A stretch of 64,000 nt of DNA from Bacteroidales bacterium (GTDB lineage Bacteria > Bacteroidota > Bacteroidia > Bacteroidales > UBA3824), in assembly GCA_017417315.1 (NCBI GenBank), contig JAFPZK010000046.1, forward strand, positions 62,001 through 126,000. Direction: 5' to 3'. The translations under genes and the position numbers were made by a program. The notes below the pieces were generated by a model. The model was not told the DNA's origin. It ran no database searches and worked only from the letters and a program-made list of their open reading frames with translations. Of this stretch, positions 1 through 7,775 are shown one piece after another (position 1 is the first letter of the stretch; the number at the start of each line of letters is the position of its first letter).

Positions 1-3000
1 CGTTTTCGCAGGTGATAAAAGTTGCCGACCGCGAAATATCAAACGCCTTGCAAAAATCGTAACGGTTGGTGTAGGGACGAAAATCCATATTCTTTATCCA
101 AACCGTGTGAGTGTTAGGATTAAGCACGGCACGCGGGAAATTGAGTTTAAAAACGCTGTCTTTCATATAAAAAGTGTGGTCGACGATACCCGCTAAAACG
201 AGTTTGCCCGGAATGTCGTAGTCCTTGTATTTCAGAGTGTTAAGTTCCGAAATGTTCAAATCCATATTTTGAAGTACGACTTTCGGTTTGTTGTTTCTGA
301 GATTGATTTCCATTGAGAAATCATTTGAAGTTACGCTGTCCACCTCAAAAGCGATTGTGTTGAACATTTTGTACAAAACATCGTCTAAACTGCTTTTTTT
401 GTTGCCCGGAAAAATTTCGACCTTAGGACTTTTCATGTCCATAAATTTGCCGGTGATTTTCTTTTTGAACATCAAATCCAAATAATTTGCGTTTGTAAGC
501 AGAATGTCGGGACAGGTAACGGTTGTGCGCCTCGGATTGTCGGGACGTCCCCAAAAAAATCCGCCGACTTTCAGGCTGTCGTTTTTTTCAACGGCTTTTC
601 CGGTGGAGATTTGGCTCGAATCTTTCAAGACGAATTTAAAACTTTCGAGGTTGATAAACGGCTTTTCAAAATCCATAATGTAACCTGTTTTTTGAAAATT
701 TGCGCTGTCGATGCTGAAATTTTTTACTGTTAAATCAAAATCGGTTTTCAAAACCTCCGTCCTGAACATTTCTTCTTCGTCGCCGCGGAAAAAGCCGAAG
801 ACGGAATTAAAAGTCGAAACGCTGTCAACCTTGATGCCTTTGACGGGATTTTTACTTTGTTTTTTCTCTTTTTTTACGGTTGTATCTGCCTTAAAATCAA
901 GATTTTTGGCAAGTAATACCGAGGCGTTGTCAAACGAGAAAACCTCAGCCGGAAGTATTCCCGTTTCGGCGAATTTCTTAAAATCGGTGTTTTTGATGTA
1001 AAGTTCAGGAATATAGACGTTTATAATATTTTTCGGCGAAAATTTTCTGCTCGGTCTTTCAGAAAGTAAAATAGTTTTAATTTTTATGTAGTTCTTTTTG
1101 GTTGAAAAGTTTATGTTTGAGGTTCTCACTAAATGCACGCGGTCGGGCATTAAGAACTCTAAGTTGTTGATATCCAATTCATAATCCTTAGCGAGCATAA
1201 TTTTTTTCTCTGACGAAATGCTGTCTTTGCTATAAAAGAAACCTTCGGTAAAAAATCTGAAATTAGAGGTGGTTGAAGCGAGTTTTGTGTTTAGCGTGTC
1301 GCGAAAACCGAATGCCAAAATGCTTGAATCCGTAATCAGCGTGTCGGCTTTTATCAGGTTTAATCTTTGCGGTAAAATATCTGCTAAAAGTCTGTCAAAC
1401 GCCGTATACAACTGATAAACAGAATCTTGAAGAGAATCTCTTTCTATTTTTACGGTGTCAGGACGTTGCTCGGTGTTTTTTAATTGCGGATATATGTTGA
1501 TGTGGATTTGCGGTTTTGAAACTAAGAGTTTTTCAAAACGTATTTCTTGTTTAAAGAATATATCAAGAAGTTGAATTTTTGTAAACTCCGCTTTACTAAC
1601 CGAAATATCAATCGTTGATGATTTTTTTAGCCTTTTCATCGTTTCGATGATTGATGAATCGCGGTCGTAAGTGTAAGTAAAATTTTCGATTAACACTTTG
1701 TCTTTCTTAGTGTTGACGGTAAACTCACCGCACTTTAACGTATGAAAATTTTTCGGTGTTTTCATCACTAAATCTTTTAGTTGAAGGTCTACGTTTGTTG
1801 TCAAAAACGGCAAACTTCCCTCAGAAAGCGTTTTTTTGTTAATCGTAAAATTGCTGAGATTGAGTGTCATTTTTCCTGAAAGCCTCAAACTATCTTCCTT
1901 GATTGCGGCTTTTGAGGTAACGTCAACACTGCCTTTTGAAATGATTACATTTCTGATTTTCAGCGATTTAAAAAACTCGTCCGAGAGTGCCGAAACTAAA
2001 TTGTGCTTGGGTGCGGCATCGTGTTTAGCGGTGTCGATAAAACTTTTGGTTTCTATCTCCGGCAAAATAATTTTCACCGCAGAGGCTTGATAATTACCTG
2101 TGTTATAAGATTTTATAATATCGAGGTCAGAGATTTCGACTTTCGGTATTTTTATGTTTATTTCTTTTAAAGTCGAATCAGAGGATTTGTACGTAGGACG
2201 AATAATTATTTTTTCTGCTTTCACATTTTTTTCTTTGGTTGCAGCGAGAATGTTTTTTGCTGAAAATTTGTGTCTGTTGTCCGGCAAAAGCATTTGATAA
2301 TCAGCAATTTGAATACCGATATTGTCGGAATACAAAATTTTTTCCTTGTTTCTGTACGCCAAAGAATCCAACAGAAATTTTTCCAAAAAAATATTGATAT
2401 TTTGAGCCGTGTAAGTCGGTTTTTGCGGAGTCGCGGCTTTGGTGATGTTGAGATTTGCATCTTCTATTTTTAAGGTGTCTATTGCAACGGATTTTAACGT
2501 GCCTTGAATCAGCGGATAAAAATTACTTGAAAATTTTTCAAACTTTTTTGTTTTTTTGTTCATTTTTCCCGCCTGCAAAAACTCTATTGACGGCTCTGAA
2601 ATTATTACGTTTGTTAAACTTACTTTCTTTTCAAAATACGCTTCATTGATATTTAAGCCCGTGATTTTTAGGTTTTTAAGTCCGACATTAAATTTGTTGT
2701 TTACGGAATTTTTTGCGGCTTTTTTCCCGTTGGCAGCAAGTTTTGCATTTTCGGCATAAATCACTGAATCTTGTGTGTTGACATAAAGTTTTGCGGCTTT
2801 TAAAGTGTGAATGCTGTCGCCTAAAACAATATCATAGTTTTCGGTGTTTAATTCCATAGTTTGAGAAAAAAACAGAGTATTTCTCTTTTCATGGATTTCT
2901 TTGTCAAGATGGAATTTTTTTAATGTTATATCTATTTTGGCGACCTCAATATTGCTTTTTTCGTTTTCAACGCTGCTGTTAAAGTCAAAATATCCGTCAG

Positions 3001-3550
3001 TGATTTTTATGGAATTGATAATCAGCGCGTTCAAAAACGGTTCTATTATCGGAAACAAATCGTTATGAACGGCATCGTATTTTTTGCCTTCGCTTTTCTT
3101 TGGTTTTGCGACAAGGCGTATTTCGGGATTTTCGAGTTCTATCTTGTTGATTCTGAGTCTGTCTCTTAGAAGGGCAAAAAAACTTATGTTTTTTACGGCA
3201 AATTTCTTGACGGAAATATTGTAAACGCCTTTGTTATAGTTTTCTTCGTTGATTTTTTTCAAGTAAACGGCTGTGTCTGCTACGAGCGAAAAATTTTCCA
3301 TTTCAAAACTTTTTGTCAGAAAATTTATCTTGAAATCATTGAAGTTCATTTCATAAAGTCCGTTGCTTGCGGTATTAACGGCTTTGCAAATCCCGTCTTT
3401 AAGTAAAGGCAAAGCATAATTAATCCCGACATATTGTAAAACGCCGAGTATCAACGATATAACAATCAAACCCCGAACCAAACGTCGGACTTTGAAACGC
3501 TTTTTCGTCTTCTTTTTTACTTCTTCTATTTCAGTTTTTTCTTCCGTCAT
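1..3550 (-). CDS. Large AsmA-like membrane-anchored protein (3' part missing)
   Basis: An open minus-strand frame runs without a stop from an ATG at 3550 to the window edge, so about 1183 residues are visible and the C-terminus is missing. The N-terminus is short and very basic (EEVKKKTKKRFKVRR), followed by one hydrophobic segment at about residues 25-45 (LIVISLILGVLQYVGINYAL). The rest is a long, repetitive, beta-rich chain full of pieces such as 'IxNFxIDS', typical of AsmA/TamB-like or DUF748-like periplasmic bridge proteins tethered in the inner membrane. The gene overlaps the end of the AmpG-like gene by 20 bases, so it is the last visible member of the thiL operon. Function in lipid or envelope transport is inferred from architecture only; no motif is decisive. 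Confidence 0.6.
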   Translation of the reverse strand, partial: MTEEKTEIEEVKKKTKKRFKVRRLVRGLIVISLILGVLQYVGINYALPLLKDGICKAVNTASNGLYEMNFNDFKINFLTKSFEMENFSLVADTAVYLKKINEENYNKGVYNISVKKFAVKNISFFALLRDRLRINKIELENPEIRLVAKPKKSEGKKYDAVHNDLFPIIEPFLNALIINSIKITDGYFDFNSSVENEKSNIEVAKIDITLKKFHLDKEIHEKRNTLFFSQTMELNTENYDIVLGDSIHTLKAAKLYVNTQDSVIYAENAKLAANGKKAAKNSVNNKFNVGLKNLKITGLNINEAYFEKKVSLTNVIISEPSIEFLQAGKMNKKTKKFEKFSSNFYPLIQGTLKSVAIDTLKIEDANLNITKAATPQKPTYTAQNINIFLEKFLLDSLAYRNKEKILYSDNIGIQIADYQMLLPDNRHKFSAKNILAATKEKNVKAEKIIIRPTYKSSDSTLKEINIKIPKVEISDLDIIKSYNTGNYQASAVKIILPEIETKSFIDTAKHDAAPKHNLVSALSDEFFKSLKIRNVIISKGSVDVTSKAAIKEDSLRLSGKMTLNLSNFTINKKTLSEGSLPFLTTNVDLQLKDLVMKTPKNFHTLKCGEFTVNTKKDKVLIENFTYTYDRDSSIIETMKRLKKSSTIDISVSKAEFTKIQLLDIFFKQEIRFEKLLVSKPQIHINIYPQLKNTEQRPDTVKIERDSLQDSVYQLYTAFDRLLADILPQRLNLIKADTLITDSSILAFGFRDTLNTKLASTTSNFRFFTEGFFYSKDSISSEKKIMLAKDYELDINNLEFLMPDRVHLVRTSNINFSTKKNYIKIKTILLSERPSRKFSPKNIINVYIPELYIKNTDFKKFAETGILPAEVFSFDNASVLLAKNLDFKADTTVKKEKKQSKNPVKGIKVDSVSTFNSVFGFFRGDEEEMFRTEVLKTDFDLTVKNFSIDSANFQKTGYIMDFEKPFINLESFKFVLKDSSQISTGKAVEKNDSLKVGGFFWGRPDNPRRTTVTCPDILLTNANYLDLMFKKKITGKFMDMKSPKVEIFPGNKKSSLDDVLYKMFNTIAFEVDSVTSNDFSMEINLRNNKPKVVLQNMDLNISELNTLKYKDYDIPGKLVLAGIVDHTFYMKDSVFKLNFPRAVLNPNTHTVWIKNMDFRPYTNRYDFCKAFDISRSATFITCEN

Positions 3551-4769
3551 GTTTCTTTATCATCAACGCTAAAACCACTGACGGTATTGCACACAAAACC
3601 ACCCAAACGAAAAACATTTTGTAGCCGAAAGCCGTCTGCAAAACGCCGCTAATCATTCCGGGCAACATCATTCCCGCCGCCATGAAAGCCGTGCAAACCG
3701 CGTAATGCGAACTTGAATTTTCGCCCGCTGAAATTTGCATCATGTAGACCGTATACGCCGTAAAACCAAACCCGTAACCGAATTGTTCAATGAAAACCAT
3801 CGACGAGACCGCAAAAAAATTCTGCGGCTGAGCCCACGCCATGTATGCATAAAACAAATCCGGCAAATTCAAGGCTAAAATCATAATTATCAGCGACTTA
3901 TTCAAACCGCGTTTGGCGATGAAAATTCCGCCTAAAATTCCGCCCAAAATCAGCGCGATAAGTCCTACCGTGCCGTTAATTATGCCTAATTCGCTTTGTG
4001 AAAGTCCTAAACCGCCGTTTTCACGCGAATCCAGCAGAAACATCGGCGCAATTTTCGTTAGTTGCGCTTCGCTCAAACGGTAAAGCAGTAAAAAGCCGAT
4101 AATCAGCAAGATACCGTCTTTTTGAAAAAAACTGACAAACGGTTTTATAAAATCTTTTGCCCTTATGACTTCATGTTTTTCTTCCGTAACAGGCAGCGTA
4201 AACTTATGATACAGAGCAAGTAACGCCATCAAGCCGGCAAAACAGCCGAATACAATTTGCCAAGCAAACTTTGCGTCAGAATATTTTTCGGTCAGCACTC
4301 CTGCCAAAACCACTAAACCGCCCTGACAAAAAATCATCGAAAGCCTGTAAAAAGTATTTCGGATTCCGACCCAAAAGGCTTGAGTATCTTTATCTAACGC
4401 TTTGATATACAGTCCGTCAGCAGCAATATCGTGAGTTGCCGAAGCAAAAGCCGCAAGCCAAAAAAGCACCAAAGTATACTTTACGAAACCGTCCGCCGGA
4501 ATAAAATACGCAATTCCGGCAAACAAAATTCCGCACAAAAACTGACAAAACGTAACCCAAAATTTTGAAGTTTTAAACATTTCCGTCAGCGGACTCCACA
4601 GCGGTTTTATCAGCCACGGAATATAAAAACTGCTTGTGTAAAATGCTGTTTCTTCGTTACTTAGTCCGATGACTTTGTAAAAAATAACGCTCAAAACATT
4701 CACCGCCATATACGGCAAACCTTCCGCAAAATACAGCGACGGCACCCAAAAAGCCGGTTTAGTTTTCAT
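3531..4769 (-). CDS. AmpG-like MFS permease
   Basis: A 412-residue, very hydrophobic protein with about 12 predicted membrane segments. It starts MKTKPAFWVPSLYFAEGLPY, the characteristic beginning of the AmpG/PAT branch of the major facilitator superfamily, which imports anhydro-muropeptides or acts as an acetyl-CoA-type transporter. The motif PLWSPLTEMF after membrane segment 2 fits the MFS loop 2-3 signature of this branch. The start overlaps the SpoIID-domain gene by 11 bases and the end overlaps the AsmA-like gene, indicating translational coupling. The SpoIID neighbour supports a role in peptidoglycan fragment import; the actual substrate cannot be read from the sequence. Confidence 0.85.
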   Translation of the reverse strand: MKTKPAFWVPSLYFAEGLPYMAVNVLSVIFYKVIGLSNEETAFYTSSFYIPWLIKPLWSPLTEMFKTSKFWVTFCQFLCGILFAGIAYFIPADGFVKYTLVLFWLAAFASATHDIAADGLYIKALDKDTQAFWVGIRNTFYRLSMIFCQGGLVVLAGVLTEKYSDAKFAWQIVFGCFAGLMALLALYHKFTLPVTEEKHEVIRAKDFIKPFVSFFQKDGILLIIGFLLLYRLSEAQLTKIAPMFLLDSRENGGLGLSQSELGIINGTVGLIALILGGILGGIFIAKRGLNKSLIIMILALNLPDLFYAYMAWAQPQNFFAVSSMVFIEQFGYGFGFTAYTVYMMQISAGENSSSHYAVCTAFMAAGMMLPGMISGVLQTAFGYKMFFVWVVLCAIPSVVLALMIKKHDGRKN

Positions 4770-6042
4770 AGTATAACTTTTCTAATCTCGCACCTTTATA
4801 ATAATGTGCTAAAATTTCCTTGTAACTTTTGCCTTCTTCCGCCATAACCGCCGCGCCGATTTGACACAGACCTACGCCGTGTCCCCAACCTGCACCGTAA
4901 AGGGTAAAACCTTTTTCGTCTTTTTCAACCGTAAACGCCGAAGAATAAAGATGCGATTTTGAAAGCAAACGTCTTATTTCCAACTCTTTACCGACAATTC
5001 TCGTCTTTTTTTCGCCGACGATTTTCAGCCTGACGATTCTGCCCGAAACGCCTCTTGTCAGCGGAATCAAGTCAATGATTTTTCCGTAATCGTCGCCGGA
5101 TTTTTCTTTTATTATTTGAGAAATTTCCTCAAAAGTATAAAAAACTTTCCAACGGTAAAAGTCGGAATATTCGTTGTCGTAAGAGTTAAGAATTGTTGAC
5201 AAAAGTTTTTTGTCCGAAGTGTTGCAATACGCTTTCGGTGAAGACTTTATGAACTTGACAGCATTTTCTTCTACGGTTAAATCGTCCGTAAAATTTTCGT
5301 CAAAATCGTCAACTTTTTCCAAATATTCGTAATGCTTATTTTGCCAACAATTTTCAAAAAGTTCGCTTGCACCGCCACAACATTTTGAAAAACGCGCATC
5401 ACAGATTTTCTCGTCATAAACCAAAACTTCACCGAAAGTTTCTGCAATCGCCGCTTTGACATTCGGATTTATTGCGCGGGTTACGCCTTGATACCGCTGA
5501 CAATGGTCGTCAGCACAAACGTCAAAATCTTTATGTGTCTCGTTATCGTACCAAGTGCTTATTTCATAATCACTTACGTAAGGAGTTTGATACGACGGAA
5601 ATTTCTCCATACGGTTCAACGCCCAAGAGCGCGAAATTACGGCGTGCGCTTTTAGCAACTCTTTCGGACAATTAGCGTTCATCTCGGACGAAATCACCGA
5701 ATGTAAATATAATTCAATCGGTATATAATTGACTAATAATATTTTACCGTCAACACACCTGAACATAAAACCGCCTTTGAACCTCTGGTTTTCTTTTCTT
5801 GACCAATGAAAACCTATACCGATTTCCATGTCAGGGACTTCCACATAATAGTTTTCATCGTCGTCATGGTCTTTAAGATAAATTCCGTCGTATTCTTGGT
5901 CTTCGTTATTCTTAACAACTTTATTACCCTCGCGACGGACTATAAAGTCGCAGCCGTCAGATGTTTTCAGAGTTACTTCTTTGTCGTAACTTCCGAGACC
6001 GACCATCATTATCGGTTGTCTGTCAAAAAATCTACTGTACAT
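4759..6042 (-). CDS. SpoIID/LytB-domain protein
   Basis: A 427-residue protein with the SpoIID/amidase-enhancer fold. It contains SSEMNANCPKELLKAHAVIS at about residues 118-137, matching the family signature (V-x-SEM-x...P-x-EALKAQAV) with the glutamate that is catalytic in SpoIID lytic transglycosylases. The C-terminus carries GAGWGHGVGLCQIGA, the second family hallmark. Several cysteines (CDARFSKCCGG, CADDHC) sit between. SpoIID enzymes cleave denuded glycan strands. There is no signal peptide or membrane anchor, so the protein may act in the cytoplasm on fragments imported by the adjacent AmpG-like permease. That is inference. The start overlaps the end of thiL by 11 bases, which supports the chosen ATG. 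Confidence 0.85.
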   Translation of the reverse strand: MYSRFFDRQPIMMVGLGSYDKEVTLKTSDGCDFIVRREGNKVVKNNEDQEYDGIYLKDHDDDENYYVEVPDMEIGIGFHWSRKENQRFKGGFMFRCVDGKILLVNYIPIELYLHSVISSEMNANCPKELLKAHAVISRSWALNRMEKFPSYQTPYVSDYEISTWYDNETHKDFDVCADDHCQRYQGVTRAINPNVKAAIAETFGEVLVYDEKICDARFSKCCGGASELFENCWQNKHYEYLEKVDDFDENFTDDLTVEENAVKFIKSSPKAYCNTSDKKLLSTILNSYDNEYSDFYRWKVFYTFEEISQIIKEKSGDDYGKIIDLIPLTRGVSGRIVRLKIVGEKKTRIVGKELEIRRLLSKSHLYSSAFTVEKDEKGFTLYGAGWGHGVGLCQIGAAVMAEEGKSYKEILAHYYKGARLEKLYYEN

Positions 6043-7087
6043 TTTGAAACGTTTGATTGTTAATTGACGGCTCTAACGTTATGATTGAACCGTCTTTCAT
6101 GACAATATTTCTTCCCTTATCGACTGCGTTAATAGAACCAATGATAGAAAACATATCATTATTTTTTATTTTCTCATAATTTTTTAACTCAATCGTGAAC
6201 AAGAGTTCGTAATCTTCACCACCGTTTAAGGCGGCGATTACGGGGTCGATGTTAAACTCCTTTGCCATTTTTTCGGTGTCAGGAGCAACGGGGATTCTTT
6301 CTTGAAAAATTTCGCAACCCATATTCGAGGCGTTGCAAAGGTTGATAATTTCGCTTGCAAGACCGCTCGAAAGCGACAGCATGGACGTAGGTTTTACGCC
6401 TTTTTTCTTTAAGTAATCCGTTAATTCTTTTGGACTTTCGGGTTTTAATTGACGTTTCAGCACGTAGTCGTAGCCTGAAAGTTGCGGTTGTGTTTCGGGG
6501 TTTGCGTTGAAAATCGCTTTTTCTCTTTCCAAGAGTTGAAGTCCTAAATACGCTCCGCCCAAATCACCTGTAACGCAAAGTAAATCAGTCGGTTGTGCGC
6601 CGTTACGATAGACGATTTCTTTCTCCTCAGCCTCGCCCGTAACCGTTACTGCGATTGTGATTCCTTTGCGCGAAGTTGTAAGGTCGCCGCCTGTTAAATC
6701 GGTTTTGTATTCTTTGCAAGCCGCGTGTACGCCGTCAAAAAATTCGAGGATATGGGCTTGCATTATTTTGTTGCTGACCGCTAACGAAACCGTAATCTGC
6801 AACGGTTTAGCGTTCATGGCGTAAATACTTGTTACAGCGGCTGTTACAACTTTATAGCCGAGATGTTTCAGCGGAGTGTAAGTCAGGTCGAAGTGAATGC
6901 CTTCGGCGAAAATCAGGCTTCTTAAAAGTGTTTTTTTTCCGCCCGAAAAGTCCGAAACCGAGGCATCGTCGCCGATTCCGAAAAGGGTTTGTGAGTTGTA
7001 TTTTACGGTTTTTTCTTTGATTTTTTTCACCAAACCGCTCTTTCCATACGGAATCGATGTATTTTCGTTTTGTAATTCTTCTTGCAT
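6032..7087 (-). CDS. thiL: Thiamine-monophosphate kinase
   Basis: A 351-residue ThiL, which phosphorylates thiamine monophosphate to the cofactor thiamine diphosphate in the cytoplasm. Family motifs are in order: FGIGDDASV near residue 36, EGIHFDLTY, the TGGDLTTS segment, CVTGDLGGAYLGLQLL, and GGEDYELLFTI near residue 290. The length is normal for the family. It is the first gene of the minus-strand operon continuing with the SpoIID and AmpG-like genes by 11-base overlaps. The operon is otherwise envelope-related, so thiL may simply be a co-transcribed housekeeping gene. Confidence 0.95.
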   Translation of the reverse strand: MQEELQNENTSIPYGKSGLVKKIKEKTVKYNSQTLFGIGDDASVSDFSGGKKTLLRSLIFAEGIHFDLTYTPLKHLGYKVVTAAVTSIYAMNAKPLQITVSLAVSNKIMQAHILEFFDGVHAACKEYKTDLTGGDLTTSRKGITIAVTVTGEAEEKEIVYRNGAQPTDLLCVTGDLGGAYLGLQLLEREKAIFNANPETQPQLSGYDYVLKRQLKPESPKELTDYLKKKGVKPTSMLSLSSGLASEIINLCNASNMGCEIFQERIPVAPDTEKMAKEFNIDPVIAALNGGEDYELLFTIELKNYEKIKNNDMFSIIGSINAVDKGRNIVMKDGSIITLEPSINNQTFQNVQ

Positions 7088-7114
7088 TTTTATTAAAGTT
7101 CCAAAAAAATTATA

Positions 7115-7122
7115 TAATTTTG
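7115..7122 (+). promoter_or_regulatory. Promoter -7 box for the SPOR gene
   Basis: TAATTTTG fits the Bacteroidota -7 consensus TAnnTTTG and lies about 32 bases before the ATG of the SPOR-domain gene. No good -33 TTTG is seen at the expected distance. Confidence 0.45.
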
Positions 7123-7153
7123 CCTTGCAAATTTAATCAATTTTTTTGAACAA

Positions 7154-7606
7154 ATGAAAATAAAAGTTTTATCAATATTTTTATTGTTAAGCGTTTTGCC
7201 TTTCGGCTTGAAAGCGCAACAAGCAATTTATGACATTTCTGATTTGGATATTTTCCCTGACGACAATTCCACGGCAACCGTCAGAATACATTGTGATTCA
7301 GACCTTAAAGCCATTGAAAAAAACATTATCGCCGGCAACAAAAAACGTCAGTCTTACGGTTACAGTGTTCAGATTTTTTTCGGTTCGGGTTCTGACGCTC
7401 AGGAAAAAGCCGAAAAAACGGTCAAGGATTTTAAAAATGATTTTCAGGGCGAGGACGCAAATATCGTTTATGAAGCACCTTATTTTAAGGTTCATGCCGG
7501 AAACTGCCGTTCAAGATTAGAGGCTATGAGGCTGAAAAAACAAGTCGAAGATAAATTTCCGGGCTGCTTTATCATTGAGTGCAAAATCGGTTATCCGAAA
7601 TTGTAA
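7154..7606 (+). CDS. Secreted SPOR-domain protein
   Basis: A 150-residue protein with a clear signal peptide (MKIKVLSIFLLLSVLPFGLKAQ, cleavage after the AxA-like site near residue 21). The C-terminal 75 residues (GYSVQIFFGSGSDAQEKAEK ... YKVHAGNCRSRLEAMRL) have the beta-alpha-beta-beta pattern of SPOR domains, which bind denuded peptidoglycan at division sites. The phrase YFKVHAGNCRSRLEA is the usual 'YRVRVGNFxxRxEA' signature. It is transcribed alone, divergently from thiL. A role in septal or wall-remodelling sites is likely by family. Confidence 0.85.
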   Translation: MKIKVLSIFLLLSVLPFGLKAQQAIYDISDLDIFPDDNSTATVRIHCDSDLKAIEKNIIAGNKKRQSYGYSVQIFFGSGSDAQEKAEKTVKDFKNDFQGEDANIVYEAPYFKVHAGNCRSRLEAMRLKKQVEDKFPGCFIIECKIGYPKL

Positions 7607-7642
7607 AAAAAACGATTTTTTTTTTCAAAAAAATTAATTTTT

Positions 7643-7675
7643 TTTGTTTTTTTTGTAAAAAAATTGTTATCTTGC
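7643..7675 (+). promoter_or_regulatory. Promoter-like element with no gene downstream
   Basis: TTTG at 7643-7646 and TATCTTGC at 7668-7675 closely resemble the secDF promoter (TTTG-N20-TATCTTTGCAGCCG), including the trailing CAGCCG, with one T missing from the -7 box and one base more in the spacer. No open frame follows, only a short stretch ending in a terminator. Confidence 0.5.
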
Positions 7676-7681
7676 AGCCGT

Positions 7682-7775
7682 TAATTTTAAACAGAAAATA
7701 ACTCTTTATTTTTATATCCCTCTATTTTAAAAGGGAAACCGCTGAGAAATCCTTCTGGCGGTTTCCCTCTTTTTT
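7682..7775 (+). ncRNA. Candidate small RNA of about 90 nt
   Basis: The interval begins about 7 bases after a promoter-like element and ends at a strong GC-rich hairpin followed by T residues. It has no open reading frame of note. I do not recognise it as 6S, SRP or tmRNA. It could alternatively be unconnected intergenic sequence between two convergent genes, with the hairpin serving only them. Confidence 0.35.
7733..7775. terminator. Bidirectional terminator
   Basis: GGGAAACCGC (7733-7742) pairs perfectly with GCGGTTTCCC (7758-7767) around a 15-base loop. T residues follow on the plus strand and TTTT follows on the minus strand, so it can end both the plus-strand transcript and the PorE-like gene. 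Confidence 0.85.

Noticed and set aside
3531..7087. Sporulation genes because of the SpoIID domain
   Set aside because: SpoIID domains are widespread in non-sporulating Bacteroidota, and no other sporulation gene is present.
7682..7775. 6S RNA or SRP RNA
   Set aside because: The characteristic conserved SRP loop and the 6S bubble structure are not visible, so it is listed only as an unassigned candidate.
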